Positions 23,325 through 35,411 of a DNA stretch of 64,000 nucleotides are shown piece by piece. The DNA lies in contig CP141140.1 in NCBI GenBank assembly GCA_035235625.1, positions 21,968,685-22,032,684 on the forward strand, given 5' to 3'. The translations under genes were made by a program, and so were the position numbers. The stretch's first letter is position 1. Each line of letters starts with the position of its first letter. Source of the DNA: Saururus chinensis. Its lineage: Eukaryota; Streptophyta; Magnoliopsida; Piperales; Saururaceae. Under the pieces are notes generated by a model, which was not told the DNA's origin, did not search any database, and worked only from the letters and a program-made list of their open reading frames with translations.

Positions 23325-23770
23325 GCTATGATGTTGTCAAGTATGGATTTTATGGAAATGTCATGAAAGAAAGTGAGAGTTATCGTTGGATGGGCCCTAA
23401 ACGCTATGATTATGCTGGTACAAAGGTGTTTTTGAAGCACATGTATGGTTTTGAGTTTACAATTTAAGAGGTTCTTGGTCTTTCTTATTGACCCCTTTTT
23501 TACTTATACTCGAGAGTCCAAATTATTTTCTTTTTTTAGGTCTTATGAAGCTAAGCTTACTTATCTAGATGTCAGTAAGGAAAGCCACCCTATTTCGAAA
23601 GTTCGTATTGAAGGTGGTACTTAAAAAATTTGGAGAAAAACAAGAAAACCTGATAGAATGATCTGCCGTTTGAATTGTCCCACTTGTAGTGATACAAGCA
23701 AACCCTTTATTAACAATAGTGACACTAAGTGGTCTCACTCCAAAGGGCTATATCTTAGTGAATTTGTTTT
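23325..23770 (+). other. Coding-like segment in the 3' part of the hAT element
   Basis: One frame reads GYDVVKYGFYGNVMKESESY and on to HMYGFEF and a stop (about 23327-23466). After a 'ctttttttag' acceptor-like site it seems to continue as SYEAKLTYLDVSKESHPISK and later KIWRKTRKPDRMICRLNCPT (to about 23760). The composition looks protein-like, but I recognise no family. It could be a captured host gene fragment. Confidence 0.3.
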
Positions 23771-24538
23771 GCTAGTTTGCAAAGAATAAGAATGAGAAGT
23801 AGATGGCATGTGTCTACTGATTGCTTTTCAAAAATCTTGTTTTTATCTCAAAGACATCTAGTAACTTATGTAAAATAGTTTGATGAACTATATATTCTCC
23901 ATAATTCTACTAACATATTAATGCTCAACTGGTGTTGAACCTAACATCAAATTTGGGGATTAATTTTTTTAATTGCTTTGTTTTCAGACAAGGAAGAGAA
24001 TTTTTAGCAATTTCAACTATTGCATAAAAGTGTGAAGGTCAAAAGAAATGCCGAGATTCATGTTGAAATGCTAGACGTAGGGGTGGAAGTTGGTCTTATG
24101 GGTTTTGTCATATCTGAACAATGGGAGATGAACCCTTAGTTTTTGTTAAGTCCTTAGTTTTTGTTAAGTTTGTTTATTTCTCAAAAACAATGAAAAGCTA
24201 GCTCCTTGTGAAAGGATTTTAATGGTTCCATCTAATTCCAGAATTACAGACATATGATTGATCTTTTATATCAAGTTTTATGCACATCATTTTTAGCCCA
24301 AGAAATATCATATCAATGTGTAGATGTTAAAAAAAAATCATGAAACTGAGCATCACTATAATCACATACTAAAATTGATGGAAGAAATTTTGGGACCATG
24401 TTCTGAAATTAAAAACGGTCTGACCATGTCCAACAGATAGTTGGTCACGGTCACGGTCATGACCCTAAATGGTCATGTCAATTGGTCACGGTTACGGTCA
24501 GTGTTTGACCGTGACCAAATGACCAACTTCCACCCCTA

Positions 24539-24546
24539 CCCTTGGT
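24539..24546. repeat. Right 8-bp target-site duplication of the hAT element
   Basis: CCCTTGGT, identical to 18794-18801, directly follows the right terminal repeat. Confidence 0.9.
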
Positions 24547-25390
24547 CACCTCTTACCATCTATTGCCCATCCATCTGCCCCACTCACAAACAGATATACA
24601 TTGCACAAGCATATAGCCATCATATATATGTATGTCCATCACACATACATAAAACATACCCATAATTCCATACATAGCTTACCAACATACCTGTTACCAT
24701 CATTAGCATACACATGGTCCACATACATAAAACATACTTTTAGCTCACATGGATGTCATATGCATTTTCAAATATACCATAATTTATCCTATTTTACTCT
24801 TACATCATGCAATTGAATCATCATCGATCATCCAAAATATTGAATCATATTACCCTAGCAAGCTTCTACACATTCAAAGCATACTATTATGAAATTACAT
24901 GTTCAAAGTCCTCCACATCATAATCCATGACGTTTGACGGCGAACACATGACAGTGGTGGTGGAGTTGGCAGCCAAAAACATCACCTAGTTGAGAGAGCT
25001 ATTGTCTCGAGGTTTAAGAAGTGCTAGAAGTATTCTTGGCCAAATGGGGTGACAGGATTCTATGCGGTAAAATCCGTGATCCAGGGCGGCACACTAGGGC
25101 GGCTGAAATGGCAAATGTAATCGGAAACCAAGGTGGACTAACTGAAGGTCGGCCGGTGACTGAGAAGTACTCAACCGGGCTCAAGACGTCGAAATCGGCC
25201 GCAAATAGCATCCAACAATGGCGATTTCGTATCAACTATGGCCCACCTAAGGGGCAGAGGGCATGTGTATGTGCTCGTGGACAATGAAGGGGTGGAGGAC
25301 TCTAATGGTCAAATCCAATCGGTGGCCAAGCCATCCAACGGTGAGGCCGTGCAAAAATGACATCTAAACCCTAAACCGCACGTGTAGCCA
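24547..25390 (-). repeat. Decayed LTR (family R1, copy 2), right part
   Basis: This continues the repeat interrupted by the hAT element. The first 350 bp are AT-rich with repeated 'catacataaaacatac'. The last 480 bp are GC-rich, which fits the U3/R part of a minus-strand LTR. No clear terminus was found. Confidence 0.4.
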
Positions 25391-25863
25391 CATTGTGATG
25401 GCCACCATTTAATATGATATAATAATTAAAATAATCTTATCTTCTATGCGTAATTATCATGCACGAGACTGAATGTGACGGTTGTTGGTGTAGCACAAAC
25501 AAAAAACTCACACATATCAACATGATCATCATGAAATACAATAGAGTCATTGCAGAGCCAAAAAGTATATATCATAATTACATTATAAAATTAACAGATT
25601 CAGTAGTACATATCATAATATATTACATATTCTAAGGACCACTGTGCATAGTGCTGGTAGTTATACACAATTTATAAATCTCTAAGGCATATGATGCCTT
25701 TAAACTTCAGTCACAAAAATAATTATGTAAGTCTATTGTAGCTACCAGATAAATTATTCAGAAATCCCTTCCGCTTTCACCTATATCCTTTCCGCAACAC
25801 CAGTAGTATCTGGGCATGGGTGATTATTTTATGCTTAGTAGGTTGAGTTAAAATCTAAGGTAA
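25391..25863. other. AT-rich spacer between LTR fossils
   Basis: No feature was recognised. Confidence 0.4.
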
Positions 25864-25865
25864 TG

Positions 25866-28071
25866 TGTAGCGCCTTGACTTTTTAAATTGCTTTAAAGGT
25901 CGGAGTGTCGTCAATTTGTAATTTGTAATTAAAAGCGGGCCAAGATCAACCCTGTACAAAAGAGTAACTATTCATTAATTTACGTAATTACAAAAGCTAC
26001 AAAACAAGGCAAATCATGCCTTAACAAAATTAAAGTCATGCACATACAAAATTAATACATAACAAAAGAACATAGTAAAGTAAATTAGAAATGTAGATCT
26101 TTAGAAGTTCTACAGGCAATCTTTATTGACATCAACTTCTTCGTTCGGACCTACGGCGTCTAGGGGTAAGTGAGTATAATTATACTCAGTATATAAAGTT
26201 AAAATTTTATTAGCATGCTAAAACATAAAGCATAAACAAATGTGTATAAAATATTCTCCTAATAATTTACATTCAAAAATCAAAATAATATTATTGACTA
26301 ATAGAATCCGACACACTTCTTATACAAAAAGTCACATAATAGTTCTTCACAGAATCTGGTAAACTTGGATAAATTGTTCATAAGCAGAATCTGTTGAATA
26401 ATTTAAAATTGATTAAATCATAATTTACATAATGTCGCCAATACCGGTGCACCATGCACCCGTGCTCGTGGGGCAACAAGATCATAATGAAGAGGATCTT
26501 CCAATGATAATTAACTTTGTGGGCGCGTCATATGCCTCAAAGGTGGTATCTAGGAGTCATAACTCTGATAGCTTTTGTGCTTTATACCAAATAGCTACCC
26601 TTCAAATCTAATCAAAATTATTCGTAACATCATTAAAATAATAATAATATTTTAAAGAATGTATCACGACAAAATCCCACTAAGAAGCATACATGACGTA
26701 CATGACGCTATTATTTTAGCGCATGTCCACCCTTAATAAGATACTTTTTTGAAATAATATTTTATTTAGGAAATAAATAAATTACGAAATAGAATGCCTA
26801 GTCATAGCACGGAATTAGAGCTTAAAACCACCTACCCTTCTTGAATTTGTCGGGAGTAGCAGAGGGCATTCAAAGCCTCCTCTTACTCCTAGGGAGTCTT
26901 TCTAGCTTGAGAGTAGAGGGTAGAGTCTCCCATTGAGTTGGGATGATTCTTATTTCCAGCCCAAAAATGGTGGACGGAGTCTCCTCTTGCACTAGGACAA
27001 ATTCTTCTTCTGGACCGGAAGTGGCAAATAGAGTTGCCCCTAAACTAGGACACTTTCTTCCTCCTGACCTGAAAGTAGCAAAAGAGTCTCTCCTTACCCC
27101 GGGTTGTTTCTCTCTTTTAGAGTATCTAACTAGAAAAATAGACCCCTCCACGACATAGAATGCCCTCTAATTAGTTAGGAACTGTTTTTGAATGGAAGAA
27201 ATCGGACGAGAAATCAGAGGAGAATGTAAAAGAAGCCATCGAATGCGTGCCACATGACATGCATCTTACGGCTTACAAAAATTGTCATATGTTAGCGCGC
27301 CATGGCCTGCCACTTCATGGCTGCATGCAGCAACAAATCAACGCTGCTTATGCCTCTCATGGTGTTAGCAGTGCTAACACAAATTTTTATTTTTTATTTT
27401 TTTATATTTAAAATAAATTAATCTAAAACAAAATTTTAAATTTTAAACAGGCATAACTCCTTACCCCGAATAGATATAATATTTTCATATTATCTTTTAT
27501 CGAAAAACTGATCAATTAGAAGCAATCCAATTCAGAAACATATCCAAAAATCGTTGATTCGTCCAATGACAATAAAATCATCGGTTCGTCCAATGATACT
27601 GAAATAGCATTCCCTTTGACACTCATGGGGCAATGGAAAGCTTAGGAGGTAGAAGTTTTCTCATGATACTCAACACCTTCTTGCGCACACGCAAGGACCA
27701 ATTATTTTTCTCAGTGGGTATCCAAGTTATGGTAATTCTTGGTTCTTTAACCAATGAACTACCCAGGGAGTGAACACACTCAAAACATAAGGCTAAATAA
27801 CTTATCGACAAGCATTTTAAAACAAGACCATTCATGGGTAGGTTATCCCACACTTTTCCAGTGGGGCCTATCTATGAGGCACGTTTCTCTGGGCCATAAC
27901 TTACGGCCCTAATGTTTGATTCAAGTGGTTCAAAGTCTGTTATGCTCATCTTTCGGAGCTTTATAAGAAATTATTGCATAATAATCTTTAACTAATTAAA
28001 AATTACTAAAAAGTTTAACATTAGCTTTATTAGGGGCTAAAAACTTACCAAAAATTCAGGGTCGATACACA
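25866..28071 (-). mobile_element. Probable solo LTR, Ty3/Gypsy-like, minus orientation
   Basis: Reversed, it starts near TGTGTATCGACCCTGAATTT (28071) and ends near '..ggcgctaca' (25866), both typical of plant Gypsy LTR ends. Near its 3' end it carries the symmetric 'actgagta..tactcac' signal (26170-26200) seen in such LTRs. It is about 2.2 kb. No target duplication or internal domain was seen, so it is an old fossil. Confidence 0.5.
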
Positions 28072-29400
28072 CATGCACACTCGGTTAAAGGCAAAAAAAG
28101 GTGAAATGGGGCTATCATTGGTTCCTAAGGCAAATATGGGTCCACAAGGGCTACATAGCTAAGGCCAATAAGTGGTGGCCTACCGATGCGACAACATCTC
28201 CAATAGCAACCCACAACCAAAACAATTGGTTTGGGTGGTTGTGCTTTTCTCACAGTAGAGGGCGAAGGGGTATATGAGGGTTGAGCAGTGGTGGAGCACA
28301 GGTCATGGGTGAAACAAGGCTGACCCCAAGGTTGGCCGGAGGCCAATGGTCAAGTCAACAAGGCAGCAAAGGACTAAGGTGGGGATGTTATGCATCACAT
28401 GGATCACACTCAATTCGAGGCAAAATAGGGAGGAGCAAAACATAGTAAGGGCTGCCCTCACTGTGCCAAGGTCAACCAACCAAAAAATGACTTATGGCCA
28501 CAACAAACTACCCTTCAATAGACCAGTTTGCATCGTAAACAAAGACAAAAATAATTGGGGAAGTACCTGACAGACACACAAAAAGGGTCGGAGGTGATGG
28601 CAGTGGCAGTGATCGTCTCTACTATGGCCCTAGAGTTTGGGCAAAGCTGGGTCCGGTGGAAGATGGCAGCAGACGACGGTAGCTCTACGGGGCCCAACAC
28701 ATCAAAGAGAAGAAAACAAAGGGGCAAAAGGAACCAGGTGGAGGAGAGAAGGGGTGGAGGTGGAACTGGCTTGGGTGGGGCCGTCCTTGGCCATTGCCAG
28801 GCTGGGGTGGGGTGGAACCCATTATGCCAATCCAGCTACGGCCAGCTAGTGCCAGTAGCGAAAAAGTCCAAAATAGAGAGGGAGAGAGACTGACTAGGGA
28901 AAAATTAGAGATGAGGTGGGGGCGGGAGAAAGAGAAGGGGGCAGAGCAGTACCGGGTGGGACCAACCCTCACCGTTGCCAGGCTGGGGAGGAGCCCACAA
29001 CTACCAGCTGGCCATTGCCAGCTAGTGCCGGTGGCAGCGAAACCAAAACAGAGAGGGAGAGGTGGACAAGCAGAGAAAAAGCTAAGAGGGACGACATGGC
29101 TGGGCAAGGGAGATGACCTTGTCTTCACCAAGCCTTGGCTGGTTAGACATGGCTAGCCACTAGCACCGTCTCCAAGCTCTCATAGAGAGAAAAGGGGAGG
29201 GAGGTCCGATGCATCTAGAATGGGCTCGCTTGAGCCCATCCTTTCTATTTTTTTCCTTTTCTTTCTCTTTTCTTTGAGTCCCTCTTTCTCTTTGTCTTTT
29301 CCTCCTTTTTGGCGCCAAAAACTTGTGTGGCGCGCTGAGGCCCAACGGTCATAACTAAGCCCTACACTCGTCTCTATGGGTAGGAATACTGAGCTCAAAA
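28072..29400. other. GC-rich repeat-derived region, no assigned gene
   Basis: Bases 28720-28900 and 28950-29095 are diverged copies of one another ('ttgccaggctgggg', 'gccagctagtgcc', 'aacagagagggaga'). Long overlapping open frames occur on both strands because the composition is GC-rich and purine-skewed; none shows a domain. It may be part of an LTR or a captured 5' UTR. Confidence 0.35.
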
Positions 29401-29494
29401 TGGAAAATTAAATACAATGTAACATCAAATTTCCCTATCGGAATATGAGCATAAAAATAGCAAAAAGGTCTAAAAAAAGTGCAATAAAATAGGG

Positions 29495-30065
29495 ACGTTA
29501 TTGGATATGCAACAACATATCATGAACATCTTCTGCCCAGTTGTACCTCCCCACAATAGCCAGGTCATCGTGGGTGTTACACAGAGATGAGGAGATAGAT
29601 CTATTCCTCTGTGTGAATAATATGAGAGCCCCCATGTGCAAGATATATATCCAAGTGCGTTGAGTTTTCGTCGGAGACAACATGCCCGTTTTTAGCCACT
29701 TTCTACAAAATTTCTTCAATGAGATTCTTCTCTAGCAGCTTCCCCATGAAGAACCTTTTAAAGAATTGCCTATTGCCTTGGGCAGCTTTCCTGTCACCAC
29801 TATCCAACTTCAATGGGTTTCCATTCGCCCTCAATCACGTGATCAGTGCATCATCTTCCTCTATGAGGGGTATTATTTTCCCCTGGATGTTGAACACCTC
29901 TTGTGAGTAATCCCAACACTCACCAATTAGAACGTCCGGGAGCAGTCTAGAGATTATGATTTACTTACAATCGTATACTAGGTATGACCTAGTCTCCTCC
30001 AAAATTGCCTTGCATCTTGGCATCAATTCAACGAGGTCTTTTGATAGTCAAAGTCTAGCTGGGAA
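29495..30065 (-). pseudogene. Remnant of a plant mobile domain (PMD/DUF1985-like) protein
   Basis: On the minus strand, ECWDYSQEVFNIQGKIIPLI (about 29850-29910) matches the style of PMD/aminotransferase-like transposon proteins (WD...F...G...TLEDV). Further on are HMGALILFTQRNRSISSSLC (about 29580-29640) and AIVGRYNWAEDVHDMLLHIQ (29501-29560), like the 'vd.le.vg.YnWa.av' end of that domain. Frame changes separate these parts. This family is often carried by plant MULEs and other transposons. The call rests on pattern resemblance only. Confidence 0.4.
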
Positions 30066-31270
30066 GCTATTTGTTTCTAGCCCCAGTCTTGTCCCATAAA
30101 TTCTCTTTTTATTCTCTTTTGAGGCCTTCACTGATTTCACCATTTGACTGTATTTTGCAACCTTCATCTGTTTACCCCCCAACACAAGCTCTTCCTCTTC
30201 CCTCAACTCCCCCCCTCCCGAACCAATGTCAAAAACCATCCAGCTCCTTGTCGCTCCATCACCCCACAAGCTCTGTGCCGACCTTACCCTTTCCCTCCTA
30301 CATGCATAGATTCACCACAACCACCTCTACTTCATCGTTCTCCTCCCAATCCGATCCAGCGCTAGAAGCTAGAAGCAGCCCAACGCCTCCCTAACCACAA
30401 AAGTCCGGCCGACTGGAGCCATTTTGAATCTCCGCTTCGCACAAGGCGCCGCCTTGACTGCCTCTCCCTTATCCCTCTCCTCCTAATCTCCTCACTACAG
30501 AGATCTACCTCGACTGAGAGAACTCAATCTCCCGATCTCCTCGCTATGAAGCTCCACCCCAACCGTACCTCTTCCCTCAACCTGCCTCCCAATCCAATGC
30601 CAGACGGTCAAAGGTCTTCTAGGTCATCACCGGTCCTCCACCTCGAGTGCTTGAGGTCACCCAGTTTTGCTCCAACCATGCACCACAGACGCACAACCAG
30701 CGTAAGAAACTACTAATCTGAGACATTATCAAAATGATTCAGGCCAAGGTGGAAAAGCTACAAGAATGACATAAAGGAATAGCTTGGACAAAGGATGAAC
30801 ACAAGTATTTCATCATTTTTCAAGCACCTATTTTTATGACAAGAGCAGTCGTGTTGTTGATGTGGATTGGTTACTGTTAGTTGCATTAATATTTTAGTGA
30901 CAAGTGAATGACATACTTGTAATAATATATGTATTAATGTTCTTTTAAAAGTGTGCAATGCTCATTCAAATGGCATACATGAATATAACAGGTTCTCTCT
31001 TAATCTAGGTACTAATATTTTATAAAAACAATAGATTTACGTTTGACATTTGGCGAGGAATTTTAGTTTAACACTATAGGTATAAGATAGTAGCATTTTT
31101 TAGGTATCCTTCTCTGTAGAAAATTTGAATCTAGATCCTCTTTCTTGTTGTTTCCATTTTCTTATTTGTGATGACAAAGGTTTGTCTTTTGTTGGTTTTC
31201 TTTTCACTCTTCTTATAAATGTAAAGGATACTGATTAGGGAAGAGTTGAAAATGAAATTGTGCCTCAATG
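30066..31270. other. Intergenic DNA with a C-rich leader-like segment
   Basis: Bases 30150-30680 are unusually C-rich (poly-pyrimidine, 'cctccc') like a plant 5' UTR or an LTR leader. The overlapping Pro/Ser-rich frames have no recognisable domain. The rest is AT-rich. Confidence 0.3.
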
Positions 31271-31289
31271 AAGTGGAAAAAACCTATAT

Positions 31290-31555
31290 AAACCCCCCAC
31301 CCTACAATTCCTTAATCGTCATCAAGTCGGTTTTTGTGTCACCGATGCGTCAAACCTTATTGACAGTAACATTACAATTTCATCGACGAGTCAACATTAC
31401 AGCTTCATCAACGAGTCTATCGACACGCTGAATATCACTGATAGAGACTTTATTGTTCCATCGGTAAGTTCATTAACACGTCGAATATCGCCAACAGTGA
31501 AACATTGTTTCACCGGCAAGTTCATCGATGTGTCGTAGTTCACCAACAGGACTCC
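31290..31555. repeat. Decayed minisatellite of CATCGACGAGTC-like units
   Basis: Variants of 'ttcatcgacgagtc', 'ttcatcaacgagtc', 'ttcattaacacgtcg' and 'ttcatcgatgtgtcg' recur every 30-60 bp, alternating with 'aatatc(a/g)ccaacag' segments. It could be a subterminal array of an unrecognised DNA transposon. Confidence 0.5.
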
Positions 31556-31719
31556 AACCTTCAAAATACATCATAATTTTTTTATTTTCTGACCAATAAT
31601 CATTATTATTTTCTTAAATAATTTACTCTACGTTATTATAATTAAAAAGGCTTGTAAATCCATTTCGAAAACTACATGTGTTCTAATATAAGTGCTACAC
31701 GAAATTGATGAAGTAAAAA

Positions 31720-32310
31720 CCTAGAATTTGAGAGAGGAAAGAGGAGAAATTATTTGGCTATTGTTTTCCCAAGAGATAATTATTGTGCTTAAGAGTGTAG
31801 TTTTAATGGTGATTGTTTGAGTGAACACAATAAAAAGAGAATTTTTTCATATACAAATACTTGAGGAGAGAGTCTGTCAAGTTCAATGGGAGATTGAAGA
31901 CTCAAGGCTAAAATCATTATCAAGAGGAGATTGATTGTAGATGCTATAAAAAGACGAAGATAAAGCAAGGAGGAAAAAACTTTAATACTTAAGTAGATAA
32001 GACGTGAAGGCCAACCAAAAAAAAAGAGGGAGATCTAAGAAAAAAATAAGTTTGTTTTAGAGTCTTCCTAAGAAGTTGGTGGTTTGTTTGTATCATGTAA
32101 GGTCTTACTTGCTAGTATGTTGATTTTAGGTCAAAAGTAGTTGTCGTGGTTTTTTACTCTAGTTAGGGTTTTTTACATAAAAATTTTTTGTGTTCTTGTA
32201 TGATTTATGGTTTGATTGATGATTGGAATAGTCAAGAATGTACTTAGTAATTAGGATTTTTTCGTTTTCGCTTCAAAACAAATTCTTCCGCAAAAGAGGT
32301 TAGAACTCTT
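31720..32310 (+). repeat. Possible Ty1/Copia LTR fragment
   Basis: The segment contains 'gttagggttttttacataaa' followed by 'aattttttgtgttc', resembling the 'ggttttccacgtaaaaatcttgtgt' signature of many plant Copia LTRs. Upstream is a 'gttcaatgggagattgaag' stretch. The ends are not defined. This is a weak call on an old fossil. Confidence 0.3.
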
Positions 32311-32577
32311 AATTTTTTATTTATTAAAATATTAGGACTATGAGCAATCTAGTAATCCACTAGGATATTTATAAACTTTCAAATAGAGCTATTAATTTGG
32401 GATGGAAGAAGTATATTAGCGTTTATATCTCCAAACTTTTTACTTTTGAAAAATATATATCATATGTAAAAATTATGCATCAATTACAATTTAATGAAGA
32501 TATATACCATATATGGTATTAGTTCATATATGTGATTATATGTCTATATAATATGTCATAATGTATGTTAAAATTAA

Positions 32578-32579
<2 letters not shown>

Positions 32580-32624
<45 letters not shown>
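32580..32624. repeat. (TA)n microsatellite
   Basis: About 40 bp of uninterrupted AT dinucleotide. Confidence 0.95.
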
Positions 32625-32628
<4 letters not shown>

Positions 32629-32639
32629 TTAAAAATTAT

Positions 32640-32825
32640 ATTCGAGTTTGAGTTCACGCGTGAGTTTAAGCTGAGTATGAGTCGTGTTTGAATTTTATTC
32701 GAGCCAAGCCAAATCGAACAGGGGCATGCTAGAACTTGATTCAAGCCTATTCGAACTTGAGTTGAGTCACTTCAAGCTAAGCCTGACCCACTCGACGGGC
32801 TGGATTGACTCATTAACACACATAA
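32640..32825. repeat. Repeat rich in 'gagttcgagt/tcgagcc' motifs
   Basis: The segment is made of variants of 'ttcgagttt', 'tcgagccaagcc' and 'cgaacttgagttgagtc'. This composition is common in plant hAT-type MITE subterminal regions, but no ends were found. Confidence 0.35.
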
Positions 32826-32829
32826 TTAT

Positions 32830-35009
32830 CTTTCTTGTTTGCGAGTAAAGTAAGACTATATATCCATATCGTTGTTCAGGAGTTGCTGAGAGGATCATAT
32901 TAAAAGATAAGGAAAATGAAATGAAGGCAACAGATCTTTTGCAGGAGAAGATCTATGCTGTGTTCTTGGACAATCATGAAACGAATGCAAATGAAATGGC
33001 CTACTTGGGGGCTAGCTAATCTGCACATGGCTGTTGGATTTGGAACGGCAGTGCTAATCTAAAACTACCATAGCTACCCCAGCAGACAGCTGATCCATTC
33101 GTCACGACTAAACATGGAGTGGATCGAGTTAGTAAGCAGTCAACATGAGGCCGGCAATAAGTAAGCTCCAGCTTGCAGTTAGCATTTTTCTTCTGGAAAA
33201 GAAGAAGTCAGAGACCCCACAGTAACGAACGAGCAACTGTTCTTAGCGGTCTGCTGAAGCATGGATCTACACCTGCAGGGCTTCCGTTCCAGCACCTCTC
33301 AGTTCAAGCTAATGCTCGCATGCCGGATAGTGACTGATTAGCAAGTGGAAGTTACTGCCGGCCTCTTTGCTTTCTGTTAACTCCATTTCGAAGAATAAAT
33401 ACTCCCACCACATAGGATCGCCTGAATGCCAGGTAATTCATTTGACGTGCGTTTCTCAACGTCACGTAAGCATTTTTCAATTCAAATTGCATGTCGTCGT
33501 AGGCAGTACCAGTCAGGCTCAAGCCGTCCATGCAGATCGGCCTGCTTAGCCAGTAACTTATAGACGGTTCCTTCGGTGATTGACCAGTTCACCATTTCCA
33601 CATCCAATTTTATCAAGGGTTTCTCTAGCTTGACATGTTTGCATGCGACCAGCTCACATAAGGCTCCGAACATGCTATATTTATTTTTATGTACAATTAT
33701 CTTCTTATGTACCATGTTTAGATTCTTAAGTGAGGTGGTAAGAGAGTTGGTCAGGGAAAATTGGCTTGAAAAATATTTTTCTTCTCAACAGGCTATTAGG
33801 CTTTCAAGATTCCAGTTTAAATTAAGGACGATTTCAATTCGAACGAGGGCAACAAATTCAACATTACTTTAAGTAACTTCTTAGAGCACGCCTCAAAGAT
33901 CTAGAAGAAAAGGAATAAGAAAAAAGAATGCAAGCGAAATAAATTTTGAGTCCTATGAATTCTTAGTTTTTGTGTTGTTTATGTGGGATCGATTAGCCAT
34001 TGTGTCCAAGGTTTTTTTCATTTTGGGTTTTTTTTATCTTGGTTTGCAGTGGCTCGTAACTCTGAGTTGGGATTAGCCATTGTATTTTCTTTTAGAACCA
34101 TGCTAAACTGATGTCCATTTCCTTGCCGGATGAAGCTACGCGACCTTCAGGAGCCATTGACATGTAGCCTGTACGGCCCTTATTTTTTTAAACATGGTTG
34201 AGATCATCTTGGTAACATGCCCGTAGCTCATCTCGTACATCACATCCCGGAATTTTAGCATTTTTCTTTCCATTTTGCTATTTTTCATATATCCTTCTTG
34301 CGGTTTAATAAATTTTTAATGATAAAAAACTATTAAATTATATTATAGTCTAAATGAGAACAAAATTGTTATTTAGCGAAACCAATGAATATTGACCCTT
34401 TTTACTCCATCCACTAACCCTTTTACTTCATCCAAGTGATAATGACAAAGATGTAAAATATAAAATCTGAACATAATATTTTTAGAGCAGAGTCTAGTAG
34501 AGCTAATATTTGATTAAGAATCCAACCAAACCCACTCAAGCCAGCACAACTCGAAGGTTGGATCGCATACTTTAAAAAATGTGTTTAGTTTGACCGGGCT
34601 TCATGACTGCTAAATGGGGCTCCGAAGACATATTAGCTTCTATGTACCATGTTAGACTTAAAAGTTAACATACCTCTATGTAACATGTTAGGAGCCTCAT
34701 ATTACATATGAACAGGCGCTAGTCATGTAACTAGTGAAGAAAATATTTTGCACTTTACACCTATTACACATGTACCAGTACTGTAACATACACCGCATTT
34801 TTGAGTAGTGAGAAAAAAATTTGGTGAATGGTTAGATTCTCACTAATGTCCAATAAAGGTAGCTATTAGTGCGAAAATAAAAATTGTTGAAATTTTACAG
34901 TTACAACACCTTAAGACACAATTACGTGATGGGAACCAACTTACAAACTTGTAGTTTACTTTTGCATACCCAGTCATGTATTTAGCATGTATAATGATAT
35001 CCACTTAAA
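32830..35009. other. Intergenic DNA upstream of the receptor kinase pair (3' side of B)
   Basis: No gene, element ends or RNA gene was recognised. Several short open frames here lack any motif. Confidence 0.4.
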
Positions 35010-35411
35010 GGCAGAAACCTTGAGTATTTAATTATACCAGGATATAATTGCAAGTGACAACTTATTTTACACCAAAGGTTGTGTCCACTGGCATCGGCCT
35101 ACTGACAGTCTGATGCCACACAAGATCAAAAAAGTTGAGAGACGAGAGCATAGGATCGAACATTCAACGTGACAATTGAGCCAAAAAATCAAGTTCTATA
35201 AGTTCGGCAAGGCAGAAACCTTGAGTGTTTAATTACCAGGATATAATTGCAAGTGACAACCTATTTTACACTCTTAAGGTTGTGTCCACTGTCATCAGCC
35301 TACTGAAAGTCTGATGCCACACAAGATAGAAAAAGTTGAGAGACATGATCATAGGAACATTCAACATGGCAAATGAGCCAAAAAAATCAAGTTCAATAAG
35401 TTTGGCCTCCA
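35010..35411 (-). repeat. Tandem duplication of the 3' end of receptor kinase B
   Basis: Two units of about 200 bp lie head to tail: 'ggcagaaacc' starts at 35010 and 35211, and both units continue through 'ttgcaagtgacaac', 'gatgccacacaagat' and 'caagttc-ataagtt-ggc'. The second unit contains the stop codon of gene B at 35393, so the 3' UTR and last codons were duplicated. Confidence 0.85.

Larger units (their letters stand above)
18802..24538 (+). mobile_element. Nearly complete hAT DNA transposon, 5737 bp
   Basis: The termini are inverted: TAGGGGTGGAAATGGTC at 18802 and the reverse complement of TAGGGGTGGAAGTTGGTC ending at 24538. A perfect CCCTTGGT target duplication flanks them. Both subterminal regions are dense in GGTCA/TGACC motifs (18860-18950 and 24440-24530), as expected for transposase binding. 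Inside are a promoter and leader, a long first intron, a hAT transposase with a BED finger and hATC domain, and a 1.3-kb 3' region. The perfect duplication and a single stop in the transposase point to recent insertion into an older LTR. Confidence 0.92.

Noticed and set aside
28555-29156. Overlapping long open frames on both strands
   Set aside because: They follow from GC-rich, purine-skewed repeats; no domain, and frames on the two strands cover each other.
30071-30394. Pro/Ser-rich protein gene
   Set aside because: C-rich composition opens several frames at once; no start context, domain or splice structure supports a gene.
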